From Bacteroidales bacterium UBA5206 (GTDB lineage: Bacteria; Bacteroidota; Bacteroidia; Bacteroidales; Tenuifilaceae): a DNA stretch of 9,188 nucleotides. The position numbers and the translations under genes were made by a program. The notes under the pieces were generated by a model, which was given only the letters and a program-made list of their open reading frames with translations, ran no database searches and was not told the origin of the DNA. The stretch spans positions 1-9,188 of the forward strand of contig DHVO01000137.1 in assembly GCA_002412705.1 (NCBI GenBank), read 5' to 3'. Positions 1-5,688 of the stretch are shown here, in pieces; within the stretch, counting starts at the first letter, position 1, and the number at the start of each line of letters is the position of its first letter.

Positions 1-40
1 TTGATGAGTACATTAGCGAGGCGGGGTTGTGATTGGAGAT

Positions 41-215
41 TGGTGTTTAGTGTTTGGTGTTTAGTGTTTGGTGTTTAGTGTTTGGTGTTTAGTGTTTAGT
101 GTTTGGTGTTTAGTGTTTGGTGTTTAGTGTTTGGTGTTTAGTGTTTGGTGTTTAGTGTTTGGTGTTTAGTGTTTGGTGTTTGGTGTTTGGTGTTTAGTGT
201 TTAGTGTATGGTGTT
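41..215. repeat. Heptanucleotide tandem repeat, 25 perfectly phased units
   Basis: Twenty-five consecutive 7-bp units with no insertion or deletion. All read TGGTGTT or TAGTGTT, except one TAGTGTA unit at 202-208. The G/A alternation at the second base is nearly regular, so much of the array also has a 14-bp period, broken where two A units (90-103, 195-208) or several G units (174-194) are adjacent. The array contains no plausible coding sequence. It lies upstream of the carotenoid operon and is followed by more diverged heptamers. Heptanucleotide short tandem repeats are known in filamentous cyanobacteria (STRR sequences), but I do not know a named Bacteroidota family with this unit. Such arrays can change copy number by slippage. 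Confidence 0.97.
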
Positions 216-243
216 TGGTCTCTTCTAAGAACTAGAGAAGTTG

Positions 244-334
244 CCTAGTGTTTAGTTTCTTTTATCTTATATCTATCGTCTAACGTCTAATGTCTTCTCT
301 TAATCCTTTAACTTTTAACTTTTAACCGTTAACC
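244..334. repeat. Diverged heptamer tract running to the first gene
   Basis: Thirteen consecutive 7-bp blocks in one register: CCTAGTG, TTTAGTT, TCTTTTA, TCTTATA, TCTATCG, TCTAACG, TCTAATG, TCTTCTC, TTAATCC, TTTAACT, TTTAACT, TTTAACC, GTTAACC. Most fit a loose TYTARYN pattern and are related to the TTTAGTG phase of the upstream array by transitions (T/C, A/G). The tract ends 5 bp before the ATG at 340, so it occupies the whole place where a promoter and leader would be expected. The 216-243 stretch between the two arrays is non-repetitive. A similar tract occurs at 8788-8874. Confidence 0.75.
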
Positions 335-339
335 CTTCC

Positions 340-984
340 ATGTCTTCAAAATCACTAAAAATAGCAGTAGCCCTTTCCTATGCCATTGGTGTAATGGGTT
401 TATGGCTTAAGCGCGATAATCCAGAGGTGTTTAAGTTAAGCTGGATGTTTTCGGTAGCCTCACTAGTGGCGTTGATGCTTTTTCATAAGCAATACACAAA
501 GCGTTTTGTTCTGCTAGCCCTACTAGTAGGCTTATTGGGGTGGCTTGTAGAGGCTGTTGGCGTGAATACGGGGCTAATTTTTGGCGATTACATTTATGGT
601 GAATCACTTGGTTTAAAGGTGCTCTCAACGCCCCTCGTAATGGCAGTTAACTGGATATTTATGGTTTATGCCACAACCTATGCCATTACCCGAGTTAAGC
701 TGTTTACCAATCGCTACGTTGCATCCCTTATGGCAGCCATTGTAATGGTTGGCTACGATTTTTTTCTTGAGCCCGTTGCCATAAGGCTACAGATGTGGGC
801 TTGGGCAACCGTAAATCCGCCCATTCAGAACTATATTGGGTGGTTTTTAACGGCCTTCCTTTTTAGCTTGTTGATGATTAGGCCGATGCAAAAGGCGGAG
901 AATTCCATCTCGAATTGGCTATTTTCCTGTCAGTTCCTATTCTTTGTGGCGATGTATATATCAATTGTTTTCCTTGGATTTTAA
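340..984 (+). CDS. cruF: Carotenoid biosynthesis protein, CruF/DUF422 family (probable carotenoid 1',2'-hydratase)
   Basis: 214-residue integral membrane protein of the DUF422/CruF family. Known members (cyanobacterial CruF, archaeal bisanhydrobacterioruberin hydratase) add water to the terminal double bond of an acyclic carotenoid end, making a tertiary hydroxyl. Visible family features: E71 and G74 followed by FGDYIYGESLG (81-91), P98, W105, then a second acidic block YDFFLEP (139-145), the aromatic MWAW (152-155), PP at 160-161 and GW at 167-168. About six or seven hydrophobic segments span the chain, and the length is slightly short of many homologues. The ATG at 340 is the first usable start; no Shine-Dalgarno is visible, as is usual in Bacteroidota. 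It heads an operon with an acyltransferase 12 bp downstream and a glycosyltransferase, which fits modification of the new hydroxyl. Family assignment is firm; the exact carotenoid substrate is unknown, and the gene symbol is by family only. Confidence 0.82.
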   Translation: MSSKSLKIAVALSYAIGVMGLWLKRDNPEVFKLSWMFSVASLVALMLFHKQYTKRFVLLALLVGLLGWLVEAVGVNTGLIFGDYIYGESLGLKVLSTPLVMAVNWIFMVYATTYAITRVKLFTNRYVASLMAAIVMVGYDFFLEPVAIRLQMWAWATVNPPIQNYIGWFLTAFLFSLLMIRPMQKAENSISNWLFSCQFLFFVAMYISIVFLGF

Positions 985-996
985 CCCTGCAGCAGT

Positions 997-1620
997 ATGA
1001 TAATGCCTAGGCACACATCCCTTTACATCCGTTTCTTTAACTGGTACATAAAACGAATTCTGCGCAGCGATTTTCATGATGTGAGAGTTGTTGGGGATAT
1101 AAGCCTAAAATCAACCGATTCCATACTGCTTATTCCCAATCACTTTAGCTGGTGGGATGGTTTTTTTGCTTGGCATCTTAACCGTGTGCTACTTCAAAAG
1201 CGGTTTCATGTTATGATGCTGGAGGAGCAGCTCTCTAAGCATCGGTTTTTTAGTAAAATAGGTGCTTTTTCTGTGAATCCGCATAGCAGAGAAATTGTGG
1301 AAAGCCTTACATTTGCCTCTGGTTTGCTGAGGTCTAAGGGAAATCTGCTGGTGTTCTTTCCGCAGGGGAAGTTTTATTGCCAGCATATTGCCGAGTATCA
1401 GTTTTACAAGGGGGTAGAGCGACTAGTGCCCCAATCGGTTCCATGCAAATCGGTTTTTGCAAATGTTATTATAGATTATTTCGAGAACCGGAAACCCACC
1501 GCGGTAATTCATGTTAAGGAGGTGGGTATTGCAGGACTTTCAGCATCAGAAATAGCAAAGGAGTACACCGCTTTTGCTAATGACTGTAGGTTAAATCAGC
1601 AAAAATTATTTAAGCAATGA
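997..1620 (+). CDS. PlsC-like acyltransferase, probable carotenoid-glycoside acyltransferase
   Basis: 207-residue protein of the lysophospholipid acyltransferase (PlsC/AGPAT) superfamily, which moves a fatty acyl group onto a hydroxyl at the membrane. The catalytic NHX4D block is intact as NHFSWWD (N48, H49, D54). The second conserved block is FPQGKF (121-126), where classic PlsC has FPEGTR: the Glu is Gln and the Thr-Arg pair is Lys-Phe. The N-terminus is basic and amphipathic with no clear transmembrane helix. The start at 997 is 12 bp after the previous stop; Met3 (1003) is an alternative. The stop overlaps the next start by 4 bp (ATGA). Its place between a carotenoid hydratase and a glycosyltransferase suggests it acylates the sugar of a carotenoid glycoside, the role of CruD in Chlorobium. 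A general glycerolipid acyltransferase is the alternative. Superfamily is firm; substrate is inferred from neighbours. Confidence 0.8.
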   Translation: MIMPRHTSLYIRFFNWYIKRILRSDFHDVRVVGDISLKSTDSILLIPNHFSWWDGFFAWHLNRVLLQKRFHVMMLEEQLSKHRFFSKIGAFSVNPHSREIVESLTFASGLLRSKGNLLVFFPQGKFYCQHIAEYQFYKGVERLVPQSVPCKSVFANVIIDYFENRKPTAVIHVKEVGIAGLSASEIAKEYTAFANDCRLNQQKLFKQ

Positions 1621-2726
1621 TAGCCTTTTACCTTACCCTTCCGCTTGTGCTGGTTGCTGTAATCCGGCTTTTGGTTGTGCTTTTTAACTTTTTAAGTAAA
1701 CCCTATTTGCCCGTTAGTTCACCTAAGGAGAGCCCGATGGTTTCGGTGCTAGTACCAGCACGTAACGAGGAGGCCAACATCGCAAATCTTCTTAATGGTT
1801 TGCAATTGCAGGAGTATTCCAACATTGAGATTCTGGTTTACAACGATGAGTCAACCGATAGTACCGCCGCTATAGTTGAAGAATTTGCTAATGCTGATTC
1901 TAGAATTCGCCTTATTAACGGTGATTCTAAACCCGAGGGATGGATGGGCAAGAACTATGCTTGCCACAGGTTATCGGAGCAGGCTAGGGGAGACTATTTT
2001 CTTTTTCTTGATGCCGATGTAGCCGTAAAGCCTAGTTTTATTGGTAGCTCATTAGCTTATTTGGAGTCCAAAAGGTTAACGTTACTTAGCATGTTCCCGC
2101 ACCAGCAAATGGGTACCTGGGGCGAGCGTGTTACTGTTCCCGTTATGCAGTGGGTGCTGCTAAGCCTGCTTCCATTGCGCTTTGTGATGTGGTCTAAACG
2201 CCGTTCCCTAGCAGCAGCTAATGGTCAGGTTATGCTTTTTGATGCCCATTTATATAAGCAGCACCAGTGGCACCAGCAGTTTAAGGATTCTGCAGCCGAG
2301 GATATTGCCATTAGTCGTGGCATTAAGCGGGCAAGGCTTCGCATGGCAACCCTTTTGGGGAGCGATGATGTATCGTGCCGCATGTACCACTCATACACCG
2401 ATGCGGTAACGGGTTTTGCAAAAAATGTTTGTCAGTACTTTGGTGGTAACCGCATGGTTATGGCAGGTTTTGCGCTTTTATCAACCTTTGGTTTTATTCC
2501 AGTGCTTTACTTTGTGCCATTCCCATTGGTTTTTGTTTACCTATTTGCCAAAATATTTTCCCGTATGCTAGTTGCCTACCTCACATTTCAGAAGCCACTA
2601 GTATGCGTTTTGTTACAGCCAGTGCAGCAACTTGCATTTTTGCAGATGGTTTGGCAATCACTTAAGTTACATTCAGGTAAAGAGCTAATATGGAAAGGAC
2701 GAGCATACTCAAGGGAATCGCTGTAG
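1617..2726 (+). CDS. Family 2 glycosyltransferase, CruC/CrtQ-like, membrane-bound
   Basis: 369-residue membrane glycosyltransferase. An N-terminal transmembrane helix (about 2-25) is followed by a GT-A domain: VSVLVPARNEEANI (42-55) with the nucleotide-sugar-binding start, YNDESTDST (75-83), GWMGKNYAC (108-116), the DAD metal-binding motif (132-134) inside FLFLDADV, and AED (227-229) as the likely catalytic acid region. The usual QxxRW block is replaced by SCRMY (253-257). Two or three hydrophobic segments (about 279-345) follow, and the end carries WKGRAY (359-364), typical of the CrtQ/HpnB-like group. Those relatives glycosylate carotenoids, such as in staphyloxanthin or chlorobactene glucoside formation. 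ATG at 1617 overlaps the preceding TGA by 4 bp, so translation is probably coupled. In this operon it most likely adds a sugar to the hydroxyl made by the DUF422 enzyme. The sugar and acceptor cannot be read from the sequence. Confidence 0.85.
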   Translation: MIAFYLTLPLVLVAVIRLLVVLFNFLSKPYLPVSSPKESPMVSVLVPARNEEANIANLLNGLQLQEYSNIEILVYNDESTDSTAAIVEEFANADSRIRLINGDSKPEGWMGKNYACHRLSEQARGDYFLFLDADVAVKPSFIGSSLAYLESKRLTLLSMFPHQQMGTWGERVTVPVMQWVLLSLLPLRFVMWSKRRSLAAANGQVMLFDAHLYKQHQWHQQFKDSAAEDIAISRGIKRARLRMATLLGSDDVSCRMYHSYTDAVTGFAKNVCQYFGGNRMVMAGFALLSTFGFIPVLYFVPFPLVFVYLFAKIFSRMLVAYLTFQKPLVCVLLQPVQQLAFLQMVWQSLKLHSGKELIWKGRAYSRESL

Positions 2727-3442
2727 CGCTAGCTCTTTTTTTATCGGTTGCTGTATTTGGTGCTACCCATAAGCAACGGCTTTATCAGTGTTACCTTACG
2801 GGCAATATGGCCGATTGGCTTGTGGTTATGGATGAGCTTAGCTCAGAGTATAACCGTACTAAAAGCGTTGAAACCCTATTTGAGCTAACCCATGCCCAGT
2901 ATGGGTACATAGGGTATTTACTAGGTGTTGATGATGAGGATAGAGCCGAAAAGCTAGTGGCAAAAGCTTTAAGTAATGCTAGTGTGTTACTTGATAAGAA
3001 TCCGAAATGGGTAGAGGTACTGGCAATTAAGGGTGCCTTAATTGCCTACAAAATAGCAATGAGTCCTTATAAGGCTCCCTTCCTAGGTCCCGAAAGCGTA
3101 AGCATTATAGATAAGGCTTTATCCTTAGATTCTACAAACCCCTACGCCTTAACAGAGAAGGCAAATTCAAAGCTCTATGCCCCAGTCTTATTTGGCGGAA
3201 ATCCCAAGGAGGCTGTTTTGCTTTACCAAAAGGCCATAGCCAGCATTGAGCGTACCTTGAATGGGAGCAAGGAGTACGAGTGGTGGCACTTAAACGTAAT
3301 GGCACAGCTGGCCATTGCAGCCGAAAAATCTGGTCAAACGGAACTTGCCCGTTCATCTTATAGAAAAATTCTTCAGGTTGCCCCCAACTTTAAGTGGGTG
3401 CGCGATGAGTTGTATCCCAAGTTTCAAAAGAAGAATGGGTAA
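2690..3442 (+). CDS. Exported TPR-containing protein of the carotenoid operon
   Basis: 250-residue protein of unknown biochemical function. Residues 1-25 look like a signal peptide (basic start, hydrophobic GIAVALALFLSVAVFGA ending in a small-residue cleavage region), so it is probably periplasmic. The rest is helical, with TPR-like pairs at about 84-117, 134-160, 171-190 and a clear C-terminal unit at 203-236 (AIAAEKSGQTELARSSYRKIL). A distinctive PVLFGGNPKEA segment (165-175) precedes the third unit. The start at 2690 is supported by the signal peptide, although it puts the first 37 bp inside the glycosyltransferase gene in another frame. Such overlap argues for cotranscription and a shared role, perhaps scaffolding or delivering a modified lipid or pigment, but that is inference. 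No catalytic motif is seen. Confidence 0.8.
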   Translation: MERTSILKGIAVALALFLSVAVFGATHKQRLYQCYLTGNMADWLVVMDELSSEYNRTKSVETLFELTHAQYGYIGYLLGVDDEDRAEKLVAKALSNASVLLDKNPKWVEVLAIKGALIAYKIAMSPYKAPFLGPESVSIIDKALSLDSTNPYALTEKANSKLYAPVLFGGNPKEAVLLYQKAIASIERTLNGSKEYEWWHLNVMAQLAIAAEKSGQTELARSSYRKILQVAPNFKWVRDELYPKFQKKNG

Positions 3443-3607
3443 CTCTAAGTAGCGTTTCTTAATGCTGCATACTATGGGTTTGGTCAGGTCTGTAAACATC
3501 TGCAGCTTTTGTTGCCGTGTATTCATTTTTTTGTTGATATTAATCATGTTTTGAATAACGGCATCTTCTTTTTTGTAATATTGGGGCTGAGTAAATACAC
3601 CTATATG

Positions 3608-3623
3608 TCTATATTTATATAGA
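3608..3623. promoter_or_regulatory. Inverted repeat upstream of the antiporter gene
   Basis: Perfect dyad TCTATAT-TT-ATATAGA, with 7-bp arms and a 2-bp centre, ending 36 bp before the ATG at 3660. It contains TATATTTA (3610-3617), a 7-of-8 match to the Bacteroidota -7 element TAnnTTTG, but I find no well-spaced TTTG -33 box. It could be an operator overlapping the promoter; at this AT content chance is also possible. Confidence 0.35.
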
Positions 3624-3659
3624 TGTTAGAAAATACAGTTAAAAACCAAAACAATTATT

Positions 3660-4982
3660 ATGGAGCACGAAGTTATGCAGCACATTGAGGGTTATACCAT
3701 TATCCCCTTTGTACTTATGTTGGCTGCAATTGCTGTAGGGCCAATGCTGTTTGAGCACTGGTGGGAAAAGAATAAGAATAAGCTGATTGTGTCGCTTGTT
3801 TTGGGAATCCCAACTGCAATACTGCTTATTGCAAAGGGTTTTCTGCCAGAGCTGGAACATCAGCTAATTTTCGATTACATCCCATTTATAATCCTGTTGG
3901 GAGGTCTGTTTGTTGTTACGGGAGGCATTCACCTGAGTGGCGATATAAAGGCCACCCCAGTTGCTAACTCAACTTTTTTGGCAATTGGAGCGGTACTGGC
4001 GTCGTTTATGGGAACAACTGGTGCAGCAATGCTGCTAATTCGACCTGTAATTGCAACAAATAGCCAAAGGAAGTACAAAGTGCACACCATTCTGTTCTTT
4101 ATTGCTATGGTTGCTAACTGTGGTGGTTTGCTCACTCCGCTTGGAGATCCCCCTTTGTTCCTTCTTTATTTAAGGGGTGCCAGCTTTACTTGGTTCTTCC
4201 ACTTGTTGCCAGAATATCTTTTGCTGAATGGAACATTACTAGTTGTTTACTTCTTGGTTGACCTATTCCTTTACAAAAAGGAACCTCAAGAAAATCTTGT
4301 TAGAGATGAGGTTAATGTTGAGCCAATTCGTTTACAGGGTAACCTTAACTTTGTTTGGCTTTTAGGTATAATTTTATCTGTTGCGTTCTTAAATAAACAG
4401 TATATACCAGAACTTGAGCATAACCATTTCCTAGGTTTTATAAGGGAAGGAGCCATTTTACTTATGGCGCTTTTATCACTAGTAACTACAAAGAAGGGAT
4501 TGCGTGAAGCCAATCATTTTACTTGGCACCCAATAACTGAGGTTGCTTTCCTATTCCTTGGTATATTTATAACCATGGTGCCAGCACTTCTTTATCTTAA
4601 GGAGAATGCGGCTAACTTGGGTTTAACAACCCCTTTCCAATTTTACTTTGCAACGGGTGCTCTTTCTGGATTCCTAGATAATGCACCTACGGCTCTCGCA
4701 TTCCACTCGTTGGCAAAAGGATTGTTTGCTAGTATGCCAGAGCTATTTGCTGGAATACCAATTGTAGCAGGGATTCCAGAAAATCTATTGGCTGCAATTT
4801 CTATTGGTGCTGTTTTCTTTGGAAGCATGACCTACATTGGTAACGGACCAAACTTTATGGTTAAAGCTATTGCAGAGGAGAGCAAAATTAAAATGCCCGA
4901 TTTCTTTAGCTACATGTACAAGTTTTCATTAATAGTTTTACTTCCAATTTTTGTACTTATTGCACTGGTTTTCTTGTTATAG
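3660..4982 (+). CDS. Sodium:proton antiporter / anion transporter, ion-transporter superfamily (NhaD/CitMHS-like)
   Basis: 440-residue inner-membrane transporter with about 11-12 hydrophobic segments. It has the inverted-repeat architecture of the ion transporter superfamily: a first half with GTTGAAMLLIRP (118-129) and GGLLTPLGDPPLFLL (155-169), and a second half with LDNAPTALAF (339-348) and GSMTYIGNGPNFMVKAIAEE (388-407). Each half thus carries a hairpin rich in Gly, Pro and Asn that forms the transport site. In Bacteroidota these proteins are annotated as sodium:proton antiporters or putative citrate transporters; the DNAP and GNGPN motifs resemble NhaD. Ion exchange (Na+ out, H+ in) is the most likely role, but a dicarboxylate or arsenite substrate cannot be excluded. 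A basic, charged loop at about 205-228 separates the halves. Met6 is an alternative start. It stands alone, 217 bp after the carotenoid operon, and is closed by a strong terminator. Confidence 0.8.
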   Translation: MEHEVMQHIEGYTIIPFVLMLAAIAVGPMLFEHWWEKNKNKLIVSLVLGIPTAILLIAKGFLPELEHQLIFDYIPFIILLGGLFVVTGGIHLSGDIKATPVANSTFLAIGAVLASFMGTTGAAMLLIRPVIATNSQRKYKVHTILFFIAMVANCGGLLTPLGDPPLFLLYLRGASFTWFFHLLPEYLLLNGTLLVVYFLVDLFLYKKEPQENLVRDEVNVEPIRLQGNLNFVWLLGIILSVAFLNKQYIPELEHNHFLGFIREGAILLMALLSLVTTKKGLREANHFTWHPITEVAFLFLGIFITMVPALLYLKENAANLGLTTPFQFYFATGALSGFLDNAPTALAFHSLAKGLFASMPELFAGIPIVAGIPENLLAAISIGAVFFGSMTYIGNGPNFMVKAIAEESKIKMPDFFSYMYKFSLIVLLPIFVLIALVFLL

Positions 4983-5002
4983 AAGACAAGTAGTATCAAT
5001 AT

Positions 5003-5033
5003 AAAAAGGGATCGCGTAATGCGATCCCTTTTT
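5003..5033. terminator. Bidirectional hairpin terminator between convergent genes
   Basis: Perfect stem GGGATCGC (5008-5015) and GCGATCCC (5021-5028) around the loop GTAAT, extended by five A:T pairs (5003-5007 with 5029-5033) for 13 bp in all. A U-tract follows on the plus strand and an equivalent one on the minus strand. It lies 21 bp after the antiporter stop and 30 bp after the stop of the minus-strand HMA gene, so it can end both transcripts. Confidence 0.95.
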
Positions 5034-5062
5034 GTTTTAATTTATTATGACCCCTTTGCGGG

Positions 5063-5386
5063 TTACTTCTTTGTTTCGGGTTTAACAATTTTAGCCTCGA
5101 AACCAAGTTTCTCTACCGCTTTTAGCAGCTTGTCGTCGCTATTCTTTTCGGCTTTATACTTAATTGTTACAGTTTTCTTTGTTAAATCTACCGTAATGTC
5201 CTTAACCCCTTTTTCAAAGGCTATATCGCGCTCAATTTTCTTTTTACAGCTTTCGCAGGTCATCGATGCCCAAATGGTTACCTCTTTTTCTCCTGTTGGC
5301 TTTTGTGCTTTTAGGCTATTTCCAATTCCCGTTAAGATTAAAAAAAGAACGGGTAGTGCTAAGAGTAAAATGTGTTTTGCTTTCAT
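5063..5386 (-). CDS. Exported heavy-metal-associated (HMA) domain protein
   Basis: 107-residue protein with an N-terminal signal peptide or membrane anchor (hydrophobic ILLLALPVLFLILTGIG, 6-22) and one HMA ferredoxin-like domain from about 34 to 102. The metal-binding loop is SMTCESCKKKIE (41-52), so the CxxC pair is C44/C47. The C-terminal half keeps the usual pattern: GVKDITVDLTKKTVTIKY, then LLKAVEKLGFEAKIV. Such domains bind Cu(I), Zn(II) or similar soft metals through the two cysteines. The signal segment places this domain on the periplasmic side, unlike the cytosolic HMA protein encoded 26 bp upstream. It is the last gene of the receptor operon and could receive metal after entry through the TonB-dependent receptor. 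MerP, the periplasmic mercury-binding protein, has a similar layout, but no other mer genes are present. Confidence 0.88.
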   Translation of the reverse strand: MKAKHILLLALPVLFLILTGIGNSLKAQKPTGEKEVTIWASMTCESCKKKIERDIAFEKGVKDITVDLTKKTVTIKYKAEKNSDDKLLKAVEKLGFEAKIVKPETKK

Positions 5387-5412
5387 AATAGTATCAACTT
5401 GTTTGTGTTAGA

Positions 5413-5628
5413 TTAGCATTGCTTTACCTCAGGGTATCCAAGAATTTGTAGCTTAGAACTTATTTCGGCTCTCTTCTCGCTAGAGCCATCGTAAGTGAAC
5501 GTTACTGTTGATGATGGAAGATCTACAACAATATCGGTTACTCCACCTAGGTTTGCGAGTCCCGTTTTAACCGAATTTACACAACCCATGCATTTCATGT
5601 TTGTTACAACAATTTTCTCAGTTTTCAT
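5413..5628 (-). CDS. Cytosolic HMA-domain metallochaperone (CopZ-like)
   Basis: 71-residue, single-domain heavy-metal-associated protein. The motif NMKCMGCVNSVK (10-21) gives the canonical MxCxxC loop with C13 and C16. The remaining βαββαβ pattern is complete: IVVDLPSSTVTFTYD (33-47), then a helix and LGYPEV (63-68). There is no signal peptide, so it should be cytoplasmic, as for CopZ/Atx1 copper chaperones that deliver Cu(I) to P-type ATPases. No CopA ATPase lies in the window. A third cysteine is the last residue (C71), unusual for the family. The gene follows the receptor gene by 60 bp and precedes the exported HMA gene by 26 bp, consistent with one operon. The metal (copper most likely, zinc or others possible) is inferred from the motif. 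Confidence 0.9.
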   Translation of the reverse strand: MKTEKIVVTNMKCMGCVNSVKTGLANLGGVTDIVVDLPSSTVTFTYDGSSEKRAEISSKLQILGYPEVKQC

Positions 5629-5688
5629 GATAATTGGTGTTAAGGTTAGTATTTTTCAAATCAAGGCAGCATAATGTGGCATTGCTCC

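Noticed and set aside
1..40. Possible 3' end of an upstream gene at the left edge.
   Set aside because: Only 40 bp before the repeat, with no recognisable peptide; frames cannot be told apart.
41..215. CRISPR array.
   Set aside because: Units are 7 bp with no spacers.
220..243. Weak hairpin (CTTCT…AGAAG) between the two repeat tracts, considered as a terminator.
   Set aside because: Five pairs around a nine-base loop with no T-run; too weak.
3353..3625. Minus-strand open frame of 91 codons (ATG at 3547) in and beyond the gap after the TPR gene, with plausible-looking composition upstream of the ATG.
   Set aside because: No recognisable family, about 90 bp overlap with the end of the TPR gene, no start codon for the upstream part and no promoter. 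It could be a gene remnant, but chance is as likely.
5019..5411. Plus-strand open frame of 130 codons opposite the exported HMA gene.
   Set aside because: It is antisense to a clear HMA protein with signal peptide and CxxC motif, begins inside the terminator hairpin and has a low-complexity Ser/Phe-rich translation.
5063..5628. A mercury-resistance (mer) locus, because the exported HMA protein resembles MerP.
   Set aside because: No MerT, MerA or MerR is present, and the neighbours are a TonB-dependent receptor and a CopZ-like protein.
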